This document shows, piece by piece, positions 33,801 to 41,377 of a stretch of 64,000 nt of DNA. Under the pieces are notes generated by a model. That model was not told where the DNA came from, did no database searches, and saw only the letters and a program-made list of their open reading frames with translations. Each line of letters begins with the position of its first letter. Within the stretch, counting starts at the first letter, position 1. A program made the position numbers and the translations under genes. The stretch lies in NCBI GenBank assembly GCA_964517125.1, contig CAZFBD010000011.1:19311-83310 (forward strand). The letters are read 5' to 3'. Origin of the DNA: SHLQ01 sp964517125. GTDB taxonomy: Bacteria; Actinomycetota; Acidimicrobiia; Acidimicrobiales; SHLQ01.

Positions 33801-34524
33801 AGCAACGCTTCCGACGCTTCCATCGGCTCCGCCCGCAACCGACGCGTCGGCCCGCGCTGCCCGTGCAGCCGAGTCCACGGCCGCCGACTTTGCGCTGGGC
33901 ATCGACAAGGGCGACGACGCCGAATGGCGTTCGGTCGAACCCGACGACCTGAAGGTCATCAAGGGCATCGGTCCCAAGCTCGAGGGAACACTGCACGAAA
34001 ACGGCATTCGCACGTACGAGCAGATTGCCGCCTTCCAGCCCGAGTACATCGATCGGCTCGAGCACTTCATGAGCTTCAGCGGCCGCATCACCCGCGACGA
34101 GTGGATGTCGCAGGCGCAGGAGCTGGCGAACACCCGTGAGCCCAAGACCGCGGCGCTTCCCCCGCTGCCTGCGATCCCGGCTCCCGAGGACACACCGAAC
34201 GCTCCGAAGCGTGGCAGTGGCTCGGTCGACGCCTCCCCCACCGCCGATTGGCGGATCGCCGATCCCGATGACCTGAAGGTCATCAAGGGCATCGGCCCGA
34301 AGCTCGAATCGCTGCTGCACGAGATTGGTGTCCGCACCTACGAGCAGATCGCTGCGTTCCCACGCGACTACATCGAGGAGCTCAACGGCTTCCTGTCGTT
34401 CTCGGGCCGCATCGAGCGCGACGAATGGGTCAAGCAGGCTGCCTCGTTGTGCAAGACCCGCGGTCCCAAGACCTCGGCCCTTCCGCCGATTCCTGCGAGC
34501 CGGCCCGCCAACGCCACCAACTGA
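30802..34524 (+). CDS. Hdr-like membrane Fe-S oxidoreductase fused to three helix-hairpin-helix modules
   Basis: 1240 residues. (1) Membrane part with about five or six helices (1-300), like the cytochrome b/NarI-type subunit of respiratory complexes. (2) Two [4Fe-4S] sites: C337, C340, C343, C347 and C406, C409, C412, C416. (3) Two CCG (heterodisulfide-reductase type) modules, starting near C493 and ending with CCGAGGGRFW (654-663). (4) An acidic Gly/Asp-rich stretch (~755-815) and an Ala/Glu-rich coiled coil (~820-925). (5) Three HhH repeats starting near 933, 1049 and 1156, each ending in a GRI-x-RD-W motif. Parts 1-3 are typical of actinobacterial Hdr-like Fe-S reductases that pass electrons to or from quinones. 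HhH repeats of this kind also occur as tails on some NADH dehydrogenase subunits. Role unproven. Confidence 0.9.
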   Translation: MNFKRLTPQQVVLGIGIGVALITVLSGIAAEVFAFKNENEVHRTVFANIPDVIRLIFYTVIPIMIVYGAWMFSLRIKNWRRGGPDNRATTKENAGRRLADFRSGVYMRTLLREPAAGIMHSMMYFGFVILLGVTTVLEIDHQLPEAAKFLHGGTYKAYSFIGDAAGLMFTISIVWAIARRYGPRAMRPYRIRIKSKPEHAIILGTFLALGVTGFLAEGWRIALEGELAGGVLPEYEKWSFVGYPIAQLVEGSGSLSGWHQFWWIFHVLSFVTFLLLLPITMLRHIFTSPLNMYLKDKDRPKGAMKPMPNLMETELESFGASTIEDFTWKQLLDTDSCTMCGRCTSVCPAHATGKPLDPREIVLKTGEVMARTGDPAVSPPIGVDAEITVPSNWMFDRVSSEELWACTSCRACDDICPVNIEILDKILDMRRYLSLMESDFPTELGNAYRGMENQMNPWAMSQGERADWVDDGSVEILAGDEILEAEYLYWVGCAGSFDDKNKKVSQALSKLLNRANVSFAILGPNENCTGDSARRTGNEYIFQMLAMQNIEVLNGMGVKKIITQCPHCFNTLQNEYPQLGGHYEVIHHSEFLSQLVDDGSLDMTNAELDERIVYHDACYLGRHNDIYVAPRKVIGSLGGVEVLEAERNGNKSMCCGAGGGRFWMEETVGKDVNVERSQQLLETGASRIATACPFCYVMIDDGVKGQGVDEDEVQVADIAIHMLDALERGDQLATARALSPVMFESSVTLGGSSDGGGGTATLAPIAEPGIATGGGDAGDDGSDDDPDDGITVVADSDGDDDDDGTDAIEASADDSDAASAADDAAAVAAAAQAAAEAEAAEAEAKAAAAAKAAAEAEAEAQAQAQAATEAAAAAEAEAAEAKAAAHAEAAEAEARAAEQALAEARAKQEAEEEAARAAAEAEAATLAELPTDDLTQIRGIGSSLDGILGDLGIRNFDQVASMSPEYRQGLDDYLQFEGRIERDDWIGQAARLRGDRTPVAATLPTLPSAPPATDASARAARAAESTAADFALGIDKGDDAEWRSVEPDDLKVIKGIGPKLEGTLHENGIRTYEQIAAFQPEYIDRLEHFMSFSGRITRDEWMSQAQELANTREPKTAALPPLPAIPAPEDTPNAPKRGSGSVDASPTADWRIADPDDLKVIKGIGPKLESLLHEIGVRTYEQIAAFPRDYIEELNGFLSFSGRIERDEWVKQAASLCKTRGPKTSALPPIPASRPANATN
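33121..33570 (+). repeat. Low-complexity coding repeat (acidic then Ala/Glu-rich)
   Basis: Encodes an Asp/Gly-rich linker followed by AAAEAEAAEAEAKAA-like sequence, dominated by GCN and GAR codons. Within the Fe-S oxidoreductase it separates the redox domains from the HhH repeats as a long flexible or coiled-coil spacer. Slippage-prone for replication and assembly. Confidence 0.85.
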
Positions 34525-34536
34525 CGCCAGCTCGGG

Positions 34537-35772
34537 TCAGGTCTCGAAGGCGCGGCCAACAGTCTCGCCGCGGTCGATTCCCCGAGTTGCCGAAAGGGCT
34601 GACGCCGCGAAGAACCCGGCGCCCACAACGAGCGTGAGTCGGATGGACGTGGCTTCGGCAAGCAGGCCCAGACCGATGCCGCCAATGAGCTCTCCAACAC
34701 TCGTCGCCTGACCCATGAGTGAGTGGACGGTGGCACGAACTTCCGACGGAGCGTCCCGGTTCGCCCATCCTTCGAGGACCGGCCACAGCGCTTCTCGAAC
34801 GCTGTCCTGAAACATGTAGCCGAGGGCGATGACAAGCACGATGTTGGTGACTGCGGCGAGCAGACCGCCGAGGGCGGCCACCACGAGCAAGGCGAACGCC
34901 AGCCGGGCCACTCCCTTGCCGGTGCGCAACCAGTGTGCGGAGGCCGCGTTGACCAACAGGCCGGCCAGCGCCAGGGCAATGAACAGGAGCCCAAGGACCG
35001 CCAACGAACCGTCATCGACATCGGCGACGTCGAGGAGGTGTTTGTAGCCCAGCCGGTCGAAGGCTTCAGCACCCATGTCGAGCAACAGAATCACCACGAC
35101 GAGCACCCGAAGTCGTGAGGTCGCGCGGACCACGGCCAGCCCGTTCCTCAACGTATCGAAGAAGCCCTGATCGTTCTCTCGGCCGGGAGTGAAGTGGTCT
35201 TCCCGCATCGCCACGGCGAAGTACACGCCAAGGCTCATCTGGAGCACACCCATGAGAACCCCGGCCCAGCGAACCGAAGTGAGCGTGCCGAACGCCATGG
35301 CAACGATGACCATGACAATCGAGACCGCAATGCCGAAGCGGTGCTTCCGCAACAGCAGCCGCTCGATGTCGTCGTCGGTGACTTCGCCGCGGCCCTTCAG
35401 CTCGTCGGTCACCCAGGCGACGTCGGCGCCCGAACGGAACGTCCAACCCACGCCAAAGATGACCTGTGCGGGCAACAGCACCAGGTAGTTCGTGCTGGCC
35501 ACGGCCCAGATGAATCCGATCCCCATGACGATCTGGGCGATGATGATGGACCGCTTCCGCGACATGAGGTCGGCGACCACACCCGTGGGCGTTTCGGCAA
35601 GCAACACCGACAGCTCGAGCACCGTGCCCATGAGCACGAGCTCGATTGGGCTCAGGCCGAGCTCGACCACCCACCACACGGTCGCGACGAGCCAGAACCC
35701 CCACTCGACGCCATCGGTCAATCCAAGTCCGCGGACGAAGACCCTCGCCGGGTCGTATGTCCGCTCGGTCAC
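34537..35772 (-). CDS. MFS transporter
   Basis: 411 residues, about 12 helices. The loop 2-3 motif is GVVADLMSRKRSIII. A charged central loop contains DDDIERLLLRKHRFG. Start GTG 35772 overlaps the dcd stop (GTGA, 35769-35772), so it is co-transcribed behind dcd. Substrate unknown. It shares only general MFS features with the protein encoded at 3931. Confidence 0.87.
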   Translation of the reverse strand: MTERTYDPARVFVRGLGLTDGVEWGFWLVATVWWVVELGLSPIELVLMGTVLELSVLLAETPTGVVADLMSRKRSIIIAQIVMGIGFIWAVASTNYLVLLPAQVIFGVGWTFRSGADVAWVTDELKGRGEVTDDDIERLLLRKHRFGIAVSIVMVIVAMAFGTLTSVRWAGVLMGVLQMSLGVYFAVAMREDHFTPGRENDQGFFDTLRNGLAVVRATSRLRVLVVVILLLDMGAEAFDRLGYKHLLDVADVDDGSLAVLGLLFIALALAGLLVNAASAHWLRTGKGVARLAFALLVVAALGGLLAAVTNIVLVIALGYMFQDSVREALWPVLEGWANRDAPSEVRATVHSLMGQATSVGELIGGIGLGLLAEATSIRLTLVVGAGFFAASALSATRGIDRGETVGRAFET

Positions 35773-36332
35773 TCGAAGTTCTTCCAGTACCTGCTTGGGC
35801 GCGGACCAACCTGGCCCTGGTACTTGGAACCAATGACACCCGAGCCGTACGGAGTGTCGGCCTCGGTGGTCATCTGCATGAAGCTCACCTGACCCACGCG
35901 CATTCCCGGGTACAAGGTGATGGGCAGGCTGGCCACGTTCGACAGTTCGAGGGTGATCTGACCGTCCCAGCCAGCATCGATGAACCCCGCAGTCGAGTGA
36001 ATGAGCAGTCCGAGGCGGCCCAGGCTGGACTTGCCTTCGAGACGAGCAACGAGATCGTTGGGCAAGGCAATGCGCTCAAGGGTGGAACCCAGGACGAACT
36101 CTCCGGGATGCAGGATGAACGGGTTCCCGTCGGACGCCTCGACCGGCTCGGTGAGGTCGCTGAGATCGGTCTTCACGTCGATGATGCCGCGGGTGTGGTT
36201 CCGAAACACGAGAAAGCGATGGTCCAGGCGCACGTCGACAGACGAAGGCTGCACGGCCTTGTCGTCCAGGGGATCGATGGCGATGCGCCCGTCGGCCAGG
36301 TTCTCGCGGATGGTGCGGTCGGAGAGAATCAC
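35769..36332 (-). CDS. dcd: dCTP deaminase, possibly bifunctional dCTP deaminase/dUTPase
   Basis: 187 residues starting MILSDRTIRENL (GTG 36332). A longer form from ATG 36392 is rejected because a TAGTCT hexamer sits 7 nt before 36332 and Dcd proteins normally begin with this sequence. Key motifs: QPSSVDVRLDHRF, the active-site EGKSSLGRLGL, HSTAGFIDAGWDGQITLEL, and GVIGSKYQGQ near the C-terminus. Converts dCTP to dUTP, or directly to dUMP in the bifunctional form found in actinobacteria. The two forms cannot be separated here without an alignment. Confidence 0.95.
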   Translation of the reverse strand: MILSDRTIRENLADGRIAIDPLDDKAVQPSSVDVRLDHRFLVFRNHTRGIIDVKTDLSDLTEPVEASDGNPFILHPGEFVLGSTLERIALPNDLVARLEGKSSLGRLGLLIHSTAGFIDAGWDGQITLELSNVASLPITLYPGMRVGQVSFMQMTTEADTPYGSGVIGSKYQGQVGPRPSRYWKNFE

Positions 36333-36339
36333 CCGGCCG

Positions 36340-36345
36340 AGACTA
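36340..36345 (-). promoter_or_regulatory. -10-like hexamer TAGTCT for dcd
   Basis: On the minus strand, 7 nt before the GTG at 36332; decides the start of dcd. Confidence 0.45.
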
Positions 36346-36415
36346 TCGCCGGTCTCGACCATGAACATTCTCGGAACACGGCTGCCCTGCACCCGTTGGG
36401 CCGACCACCCTCACC

Positions 36416-36421
36416 TACTCT
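36416..36421 (+). promoter_or_regulatory. -10-like hexamer TACTCT
   Basis: Seven nt before GTG 36429 with no Shine-Dalgarno sequence. Confidence 0.4.
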
Positions 36422-36428
36422 GCTTTTC

Positions 36429-37094
36429 GTGGCCACTCGACTCGTTGCAGCACTCGTCCTCTTCGGCGCAATCGGCGCAATCGCGTTCGTCGCCCTGCAG
36501 TCCGATGACTCCGACGTCGAGTCGGTGGCGGCGGCCGCAACGACCGAAGCATCGTCAACGGCCGCCGCAGTCGCCGATGACAGCTCCGCCACCTCCGCTG
36601 CGCCCACGACAACCACCCCAGCGATCGACCCCCCGGAGAACTACGGCCCCCGACGGGACCTGGTCAACCTCGATGGCTGGCTGAACACCGACATCACCTC
36701 GCTCGACGATCTGGATGGTCAGGTCGTGATGGTGGAGATGTGGACCTTCGGCTGCCACAACTGCAAGGCCCGCATCCCGCACACCCAGGATCTGTACGCC
36801 ACGTACGCCGACGCAGGCTTCGAAATCGTCGGCGTCCATGCGCCCGAGTTCTCCTACGAAGCCGAAATCCCCAACATCGAAAAGGCCGTCGTCGACCTCG
36901 GGGTCACCTGGCCCGTCGCCCTCGACACCGAGAAGACCAACTTCCGGGCTTGGCAGGACGGGGGCCGACGTTTCTGGCCCCGCACCTACGTGATCGACCA
37001 GAACGGCGACGTTCGCTACGACCACATCGGCGAGGGCAGGTACGACGAACTCGAAGCCACGGTCGCCTGGCTGCTCGACAACCCACCCACCTGA
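36429..37094 (+). CDS. Membrane-anchored thioredoxin-like protein
   Basis: 221 residues. An N-terminal anchor (LVAALVLFGAIGAIAFVAL), a Ser/Thr/Ala-rich spacer (30-65), then a redoxin domain with the CxxC active site WTFGCHNCK and the cis-proline region RRFWPRTYVID. The domain resembles the C-terminal part of DipZ/TlpA-like proteins. The stop overlaps the start of a CcdA-like gene (TGATG, 37092-37096), so the pair probably forms an extracytoplasmic thiol-reducing relay. GTG 36429 is supported by TACTCT 7 nt upstream. Confidence 0.88.
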   Translation: MATRLVAALVLFGAIGAIAFVALQSDDSDVESVAAAATTEASSTAAAVADDSSATSAAPTTTTPAIDPPENYGPRRDLVNLDGWLNTDITSLDDLDGQVVMVEMWTFGCHNCKARIPHTQDLYATYADAGFEIVGVHAPEFSYEAEIPNIEKAVVDLGVTWPVALDTEKTNFRAWQDGGRRFWPRTYVIDQNGDVRYDHIGEGRYDELEATVAWLLDNPPT

Positions 37095-37687
37095 TGTTCA
37101 ACCTGCTGGCGGAGGGCATCGAGAGCCTCCGACTTCCCTGCAGCTGGGTCCTGCTGATCCCGGCGATCGGGCTTGCAATCTACGGACGCCGGCGATCTGC
37201 ATTGATCCTCGGCTCGTATGTGCTTGCCGCGGCAGTCATTGCATTTCTGCGGTTCGGGGGCTGGTGGTTTGCAACACCATCGTCGGCGGTACAGATACCG
37301 CTGGGACTGGCGCTGCTGGGCATCCTCTACGTCGGCTGGCGCGCCGACCGGGCACCGACGGACGTGGCGATGGGTGCGGCCTCGGGAGTCGTGGCCGCCT
37401 GGTCCTGGATTCCGTGCGTCGGACCCCGACTGGGCGACCTGTTGAACGCCGCACGCAGCGAGCCCTGGGGCCAGTTGGGCGGCACCTTCGCCTACCTGGC
37501 CGGCCTGCTCATCCCCTTCTTCATCATTGCTGCACTCGATTCGCTGTTTCCCGAATTTCGGGAACGGCTGGACCGACCCGCAATCGTGGGCGTCGGCATG
37601 GTGCTGCTCGCCATCTTCGGCGCTGCTGTCGCAACGACCATCTTCGATGACATCGCCTCGGAACTTGCTCGTCGCAGCACATTCTGA
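37094..37687 (+). CDS. CcdA/DsbD-like thiol-redox membrane protein (short)
   Basis: 197 residues, about 5-6 helices. Two Cys-Pro sites characteristic of CcdA-type proteins are present: LPCSWVLLIPAIG in the first helix and WIPCVGPRLG in the middle. CcdA moves electrons from cytoplasmic thioredoxin to extracytoplasmic partners through a Cys pair. At 197 residues it is slightly shorter than typical CcdA (about 220-250) and the family match is weak outside the PC motifs. Coupled by overlap to the thioredoxin-like gene. Confidence 0.78.
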   Translation: MFNLLAEGIESLRLPCSWVLLIPAIGLAIYGRRRSALILGSYVLAAAVIAFLRFGGWWFATPSSAVQIPLGLALLGILYVGWRADRAPTDVAMGAASGVVAAWSWIPCVGPRLGDLLNAARSEPWGQLGGTFAYLAGLLIPFFIIAALDSLFPEFRERLDRPAIVGVGMVLLAIFGAAVATTIFDDIASELARRSTF

Positions 37688-37805
37688 GCGGCGTGACCCC
37701 GCTGGCCGCCTGGTTCGAATGATCCATATCGCAGCTGGCTCTCAAGCCACCTGACGAAACACACGAAGACTGTAGGAACCTCGCCCGCAAAATGGGAGTT
37801 TCCAC

Positions 37806-38366
37806 ATGATGCGTTTCTTCAACCCCGGCCACCCCGCTGGCCGGCTCGAGTTCTTCGTCGTCAGCTTCGTGATCGCTGCGTCGCTCGTTGCGTTCAACAT
37901 CTTGTTCCTGTCGTTCACGATCGTGTTCGAGACTGCCGTCATCGAATACGACGCCACGATGGTCACGGCGTTCTTCGCTGCGTACATCGTCGCTTCCGGA
38001 CTGCAATGGATCAACGTGATTCGACGGTTGAAGGACCTGCACATGAATGGTGCCTGGTCGCTCATGCTCATCGCCCCGATCCTGTCGATTCCGGCCCTTC
38101 CGTTTCTCGTGGTGGCGCTGCCCGTCGACTGGGTCGAAGCCGTGATCCTCAGCATCCCTGCTGCACAGATCTTCTTCATCATGTTCCTCACGTTCAGCCG
38201 TGGCATGAGCCGGCAGACGTACACGCCGTACGGCGACAACCCGTACAATCCCGACTCCTGGGTTCCGAAGGGTGTCTCGGTCAACGGCGGGCCTGCTGGC
38301 AAGGCCGTCACCTTCAATGGCCAGGAGCTTCGCCTTCCCGGCGAAGGCTCGCAAGAGGCCGCCTGA
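37806..38366 (+). CDS. DUF805 family membrane protein
   Basis: 186 residues. The DUF805 pattern is visible: FFNPGHPAGRLEFF at the N-terminus, about four helices, and the conserved INVIRRLKDLHMNGAWSLM motif. A cytoplasmic tail of about 55 residues is rich in Gly, Pro and Tyr (YTPYGDNPYNPDSW). Function of the family is unknown. GGGAG lies 7 nt before ATG 37806. Confidence 0.88.
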   Translation: MMRFFNPGHPAGRLEFFVVSFVIAASLVAFNILFLSFTIVFETAVIEYDATMVTAFFAAYIVASGLQWINVIRRLKDLHMNGAWSLMLIAPILSIPALPFLVVALPVDWVEAVILSIPAAQIFFIMFLTFSRGMSRQTYTPYGDNPYNPDSWVPKGVSVNGGPAGKAVTFNGQELRLPGEGSQEAA

Positions 38367-38397
38367 CGCTGAGCTCGACGCCTGAAAGACTGGCGGG

Positions 38398-40095
38398 GTG
38401 TTCACCACCCCACCAACGCTCTCACGTCGAACCGTCATCGCTGCCGGCTTCGGCCTGATCGCCGCAGCTTGTACGTCGCCCAGCGAGCCGGCGAACCAGA
38501 CCGAAGCAGTACCGTCGACAACCGACGGCGGCCCGGAGTCGACGACAGCGCCCACGTCGACGCCAGAAACGACAACCACCACAGAGCCCCAACTGGCGGC
38601 GGTGGAACCACCGCCGTTCGACGGTGCCTTCCCCTTCGCCCTCGGTGTTGCCTCTGGCGACCCCGACGCCACCTCGGTACTCCTCTGGACCCGACTCATC
38701 GACGCTGGCCTCGAAGACACGCAACCCATCGCCGTCGACATCGCAACCGACGAGGCATTCACCGACCTCCTGCACAGCTCGCTCCAAACCACGGTGGCCG
38801 AGCACGCGCACACGCTCCATCACGAGGTCGGCGATCTGCCGTCGGACTCGTGGTTCTGGTACCGATTCCGCGTCGGCGAACACACCTCGGCCGCCGGGCG
38901 TGCCCGAACCGCTCCAGCAGCCGACTCGGACACCAACCTGCGTTTCGCATTCTCCTCGTGTCAGAACTGGGAGAGCGGAGCGTACGGAGCCCACCGCCTG
39001 CTCGCCGAGACCGACCATGACCTGTTCGTGTGGCTCGGCGACTACATCTACGAATACGGACCGAGCGACACCCCCGACGTCGTCACCTCGGCAGGCCTGC
39101 GAGTCCATGACAGCCCCGAGGTCACCGACCTCGATGCCTATCGGAAGCGGTACGAGCTCTATCGCTCCGACCCACATCTGCAGGCGCATCACGCAGCCCG
39201 CCCGTGGGTCGTGGTCTGGGACGATCACGAGGTGGACAACAACCACGCCGGCCCCACGTCGGCCGACGAGCAAGCAGACTTCGATGCGCGTCGACAGGCC
39301 GCCTACAAGGCGTGGTGGGAGCACATGCCGGTCCGGTTCGCCCCGCCAACCGGGGGCGACTTCCAGATCCACCGAACGATGCAGTGGGGCCAGCTCCTCA
39401 ACCTGCACATGCTCGACGGCCGACAGTATCGGGATCCGCAACCCACCGACGGCGAACCGGTCGTGCTGCCGGGCGTCGCCGACTTCGGCCTGAGGACGAT
39501 GGGGCCAACAGCGCTGAGTCCCGATCAGTCCATGCTCGGCCCGGGCCAGGAGGTGTGGCTTCAGGACCAGCTCGCCACAAGCTCCGCCCGATGGAACGCG
39601 CTGGGCAACCAGGTGTACATGCATGGCCTCAACGCCCTCCCCGGCAGCACGCCGTCGACCAACACCGACACCTGGGACGGCTATTCGGGCGCCCGGCGAA
39701 CCCTGCTCGAAGGGGCCCTCGACAGCGGTGTCCGGAACCTCGTCGTCCTCACCGGCGATTTCCATTCGACATCGGTTGGCGACGTGCGGACCGACCCGTA
39801 CGACCCCTCCACACCCATCGTCGCCACCGAGTTGATGGCTCCGGCGATCAGCTCGAGGTTCCCGGAACAACTCCGATCGTTCGCACCCATCGTCCTTGCC
39901 CTCAACCCGCAGGTGCGCTGGTTCGACCCGGACAACGGCTGGATGTCGTGCGAAGTGACGCCCGAAACCTGGACCACCGACGTCATGCTTCTGGCCGATG
40001 TCACCAACGAAATGACCACCGCCCGTTCTGCGGCCACCATCGTTGTCAACGACGGAATCGCGGGTGCTGGGGAGATCACCGAGCGTTCGGCATGA
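38398..40095 (+). CDS. PhoD-like metallophosphatase, exported lipoprotein
   Basis: 565 residues. The N-terminus combines a Tat-like SRRTVIAAGFG with a lipobox ending at Cys (GLIAAAC), then a Ser/Thr/Pro-rich linker. A beta-sandwich N-domain and the PhoD metallophosphatase domain follow with metal-binding motifs AFSSCQNW, WLGDYIYEYG, VVWDDHEVDNNH and VVLTGDFHSTSVG. PhoD enzymes hydrolyse phosphodiesters and monoesters with Ca/Fe and are usually phosphate-starvation induced; no Pho box was identified. GTG 38398 follows AAGACT (38386-38391) by 6 nt. Confidence 0.93.
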   Translation: MFTTPPTLSRRTVIAAGFGLIAAACTSPSEPANQTEAVPSTTDGGPESTTAPTSTPETTTTTEPQLAAVEPPPFDGAFPFALGVASGDPDATSVLLWTRLIDAGLEDTQPIAVDIATDEAFTDLLHSSLQTTVAEHAHTLHHEVGDLPSDSWFWYRFRVGEHTSAAGRARTAPAADSDTNLRFAFSSCQNWESGAYGAHRLLAETDHDLFVWLGDYIYEYGPSDTPDVVTSAGLRVHDSPEVTDLDAYRKRYELYRSDPHLQAHHAARPWVVVWDDHEVDNNHAGPTSADEQADFDARRQAAYKAWWEHMPVRFAPPTGGDFQIHRTMQWGQLLNLHMLDGRQYRDPQPTDGEPVVLPGVADFGLRTMGPTALSPDQSMLGPGQEVWLQDQLATSSARWNALGNQVYMHGLNALPGSTPSTNTDTWDGYSGARRTLLEGALDSGVRNLVVLTGDFHSTSVGDVRTDPYDPSTPIVATELMAPAISSRFPEQLRSFAPIVLALNPQVRWFDPDNGWMSCEVTPETWTTDVMLLADVTNEMTTARSAATIVVNDGIAGAGEITERSA

Positions 40096-40110
40096 GTGGC
40101 ATTCGTCACC

Positions 40111-40116
40111 TAGTAT
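40111..40116 (+). promoter_or_regulatory. -10 hexamer TAGTAT for glgC
   Basis: Seven nt upstream of GTG 40124; one of the best matches to TATAAT among the leaderless candidates. Confidence 0.5.
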
Positions 40117-40123
40117 CGGCCTT

Positions 40124-41371
40124 GTGCTCAACCCTCGTCGCCGTCCTGCCGTCCTCTGCATGGTTCTTGCGGGAGGTGAGGGAAAACGCCTCATGCCCCT
40201 CACGGCCCAACGAGCGAAACCCGCTGTGCCGTTCGGTGGCCGCTACCGGCTGATCGACTTCGCAATTTCCAACCTCGTGAACTCCGGCTATCGCAAGGTC
40301 GTCGTGCTCACGCAGTACAAGTCGCACAGCCTCGACGTCCACATCTCCAAGACGTGGAACCTGTCGAGCGAACTCGGCAACTACATCACGACCGTGCCGG
40401 CCCAGATGCGCCGCGGCCCCCAGTGGTTCACCGGATCACTCGATGCCATCTACCAGAACTTCAACCTGATCGATGATGAACGCCCCGAACACATCATCGT
40501 GTTCGGCGCCGATCACATCTACCGCATGGACGCCCGGCAGATGCTCGACTCCCACATCTCCAGTGGTGCGGGCGCCACCGTCGCCGGCATTCGGGTCCCC
40601 CGATCCGATGCCTCGCAGTTCGGCGTCATCGAGGTCGGAGCTGGGTCGAACAAGATCCAGCAGTTTCGCGAAAAGCCCACCGATGCGGTGGGCCTGCCCG
40701 ACTCGCCCGATGAAGTCCTCGCCTCCATGGGCAACTACATCTTCTCGACCGAACTGCTCATGGAGATGGCCGCCGAGGACGCCGACGACTCGGCGTCCAA
40801 CCACGACATTGGGGGCGATCTCATCCCGCGCCTCGTCGACCGTGGCGACGCCCACGTGTACGACTACACCCAGAATGTGGTGCCAGGCGACACCGATCAC
40901 AACCGGCACTACTGGCGCGATGTCGGAACCATCGACTCCTACTTCGACGCCAACCTCGACCTCGTCGTGCCGCAACCCATCTTCACGCTGTACAACCCCG
41001 ACTGGCCCATCTACTCCTACAGCCGGAATCTGCCTCCTGCGAAGTTCATCGCCGACCCCGACGCCGGAGACCCGCATGTGGTCAATGCACTCGTCCACAG
41101 TGGCGTCATCGTGAAGGGTGCTCGGGTCGATACTGCAGTGCTCTCCACCGGGGCCCACGTTGGTGGGGGCGCCGATCTGGAGCGAGTGGTGCTGCTCGAC
41201 GACGTTCGTATCGGCGAAGGCTCCGTGCTGCGCAACTGTGTGGTCGACAAGAACGTTCACATTCCGCCCGGCACCACCATCGGGGTCGATCACGAGGCCG
41301 ACGTCGAGCGCTTCAGCGTCAGCGCTGGTGGCGTAGTCGTCATCCCGAAGAACAGCGTCCTCGAGGCCTGA
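40124..41371 (+). CDS. glgC: Glucose-1-phosphate adenylyltransferase
   Basis: 415 residues from GTG 40124 (leaderless). The nucleotidyltransferase core has MVLAGGEGKRLMPLT, KPAVPFGGRYRLIDF (substrate and activator-site lysine region), VFGADHIYRMD with the catalytic Asp, and FREKP. The C-terminal left-handed beta-helix has hexapeptide-like repeats (GVIVKGARVDTAVLS, VVLLDDVRIGEGSVL). Makes ADP-glucose for glycogen. It ends 6 nt from the stop of the convergent glycogen synthase gene. Confidence 0.97.
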   Translation: MLNPRRRPAVLCMVLAGGEGKRLMPLTAQRAKPAVPFGGRYRLIDFAISNLVNSGYRKVVVLTQYKSHSLDVHISKTWNLSSELGNYITTVPAQMRRGPQWFTGSLDAIYQNFNLIDDERPEHIIVFGADHIYRMDARQMLDSHISSGAGATVAGIRVPRSDASQFGVIEVGAGSNKIQQFREKPTDAVGLPDSPDEVLASMGNYIFSTELLMEMAAEDADDSASNHDIGGDLIPRLVDRGDAHVYDYTQNVVPGDTDHNRHYWRDVGTIDSYFDANLDLVVPQPIFTLYNPDWPIYSYSRNLPPAKFIADPDAGDPHVVNALVHSGVIVKGARVDTAVLSTGAHVGGGADLERVVLLDDVRIGEGSVLRNCVVDKNVHIPPGTTIGVDHEADVERFSVSAGGVVVIPKNSVLEA

Positions 41372-41377
41372 CTCGTC

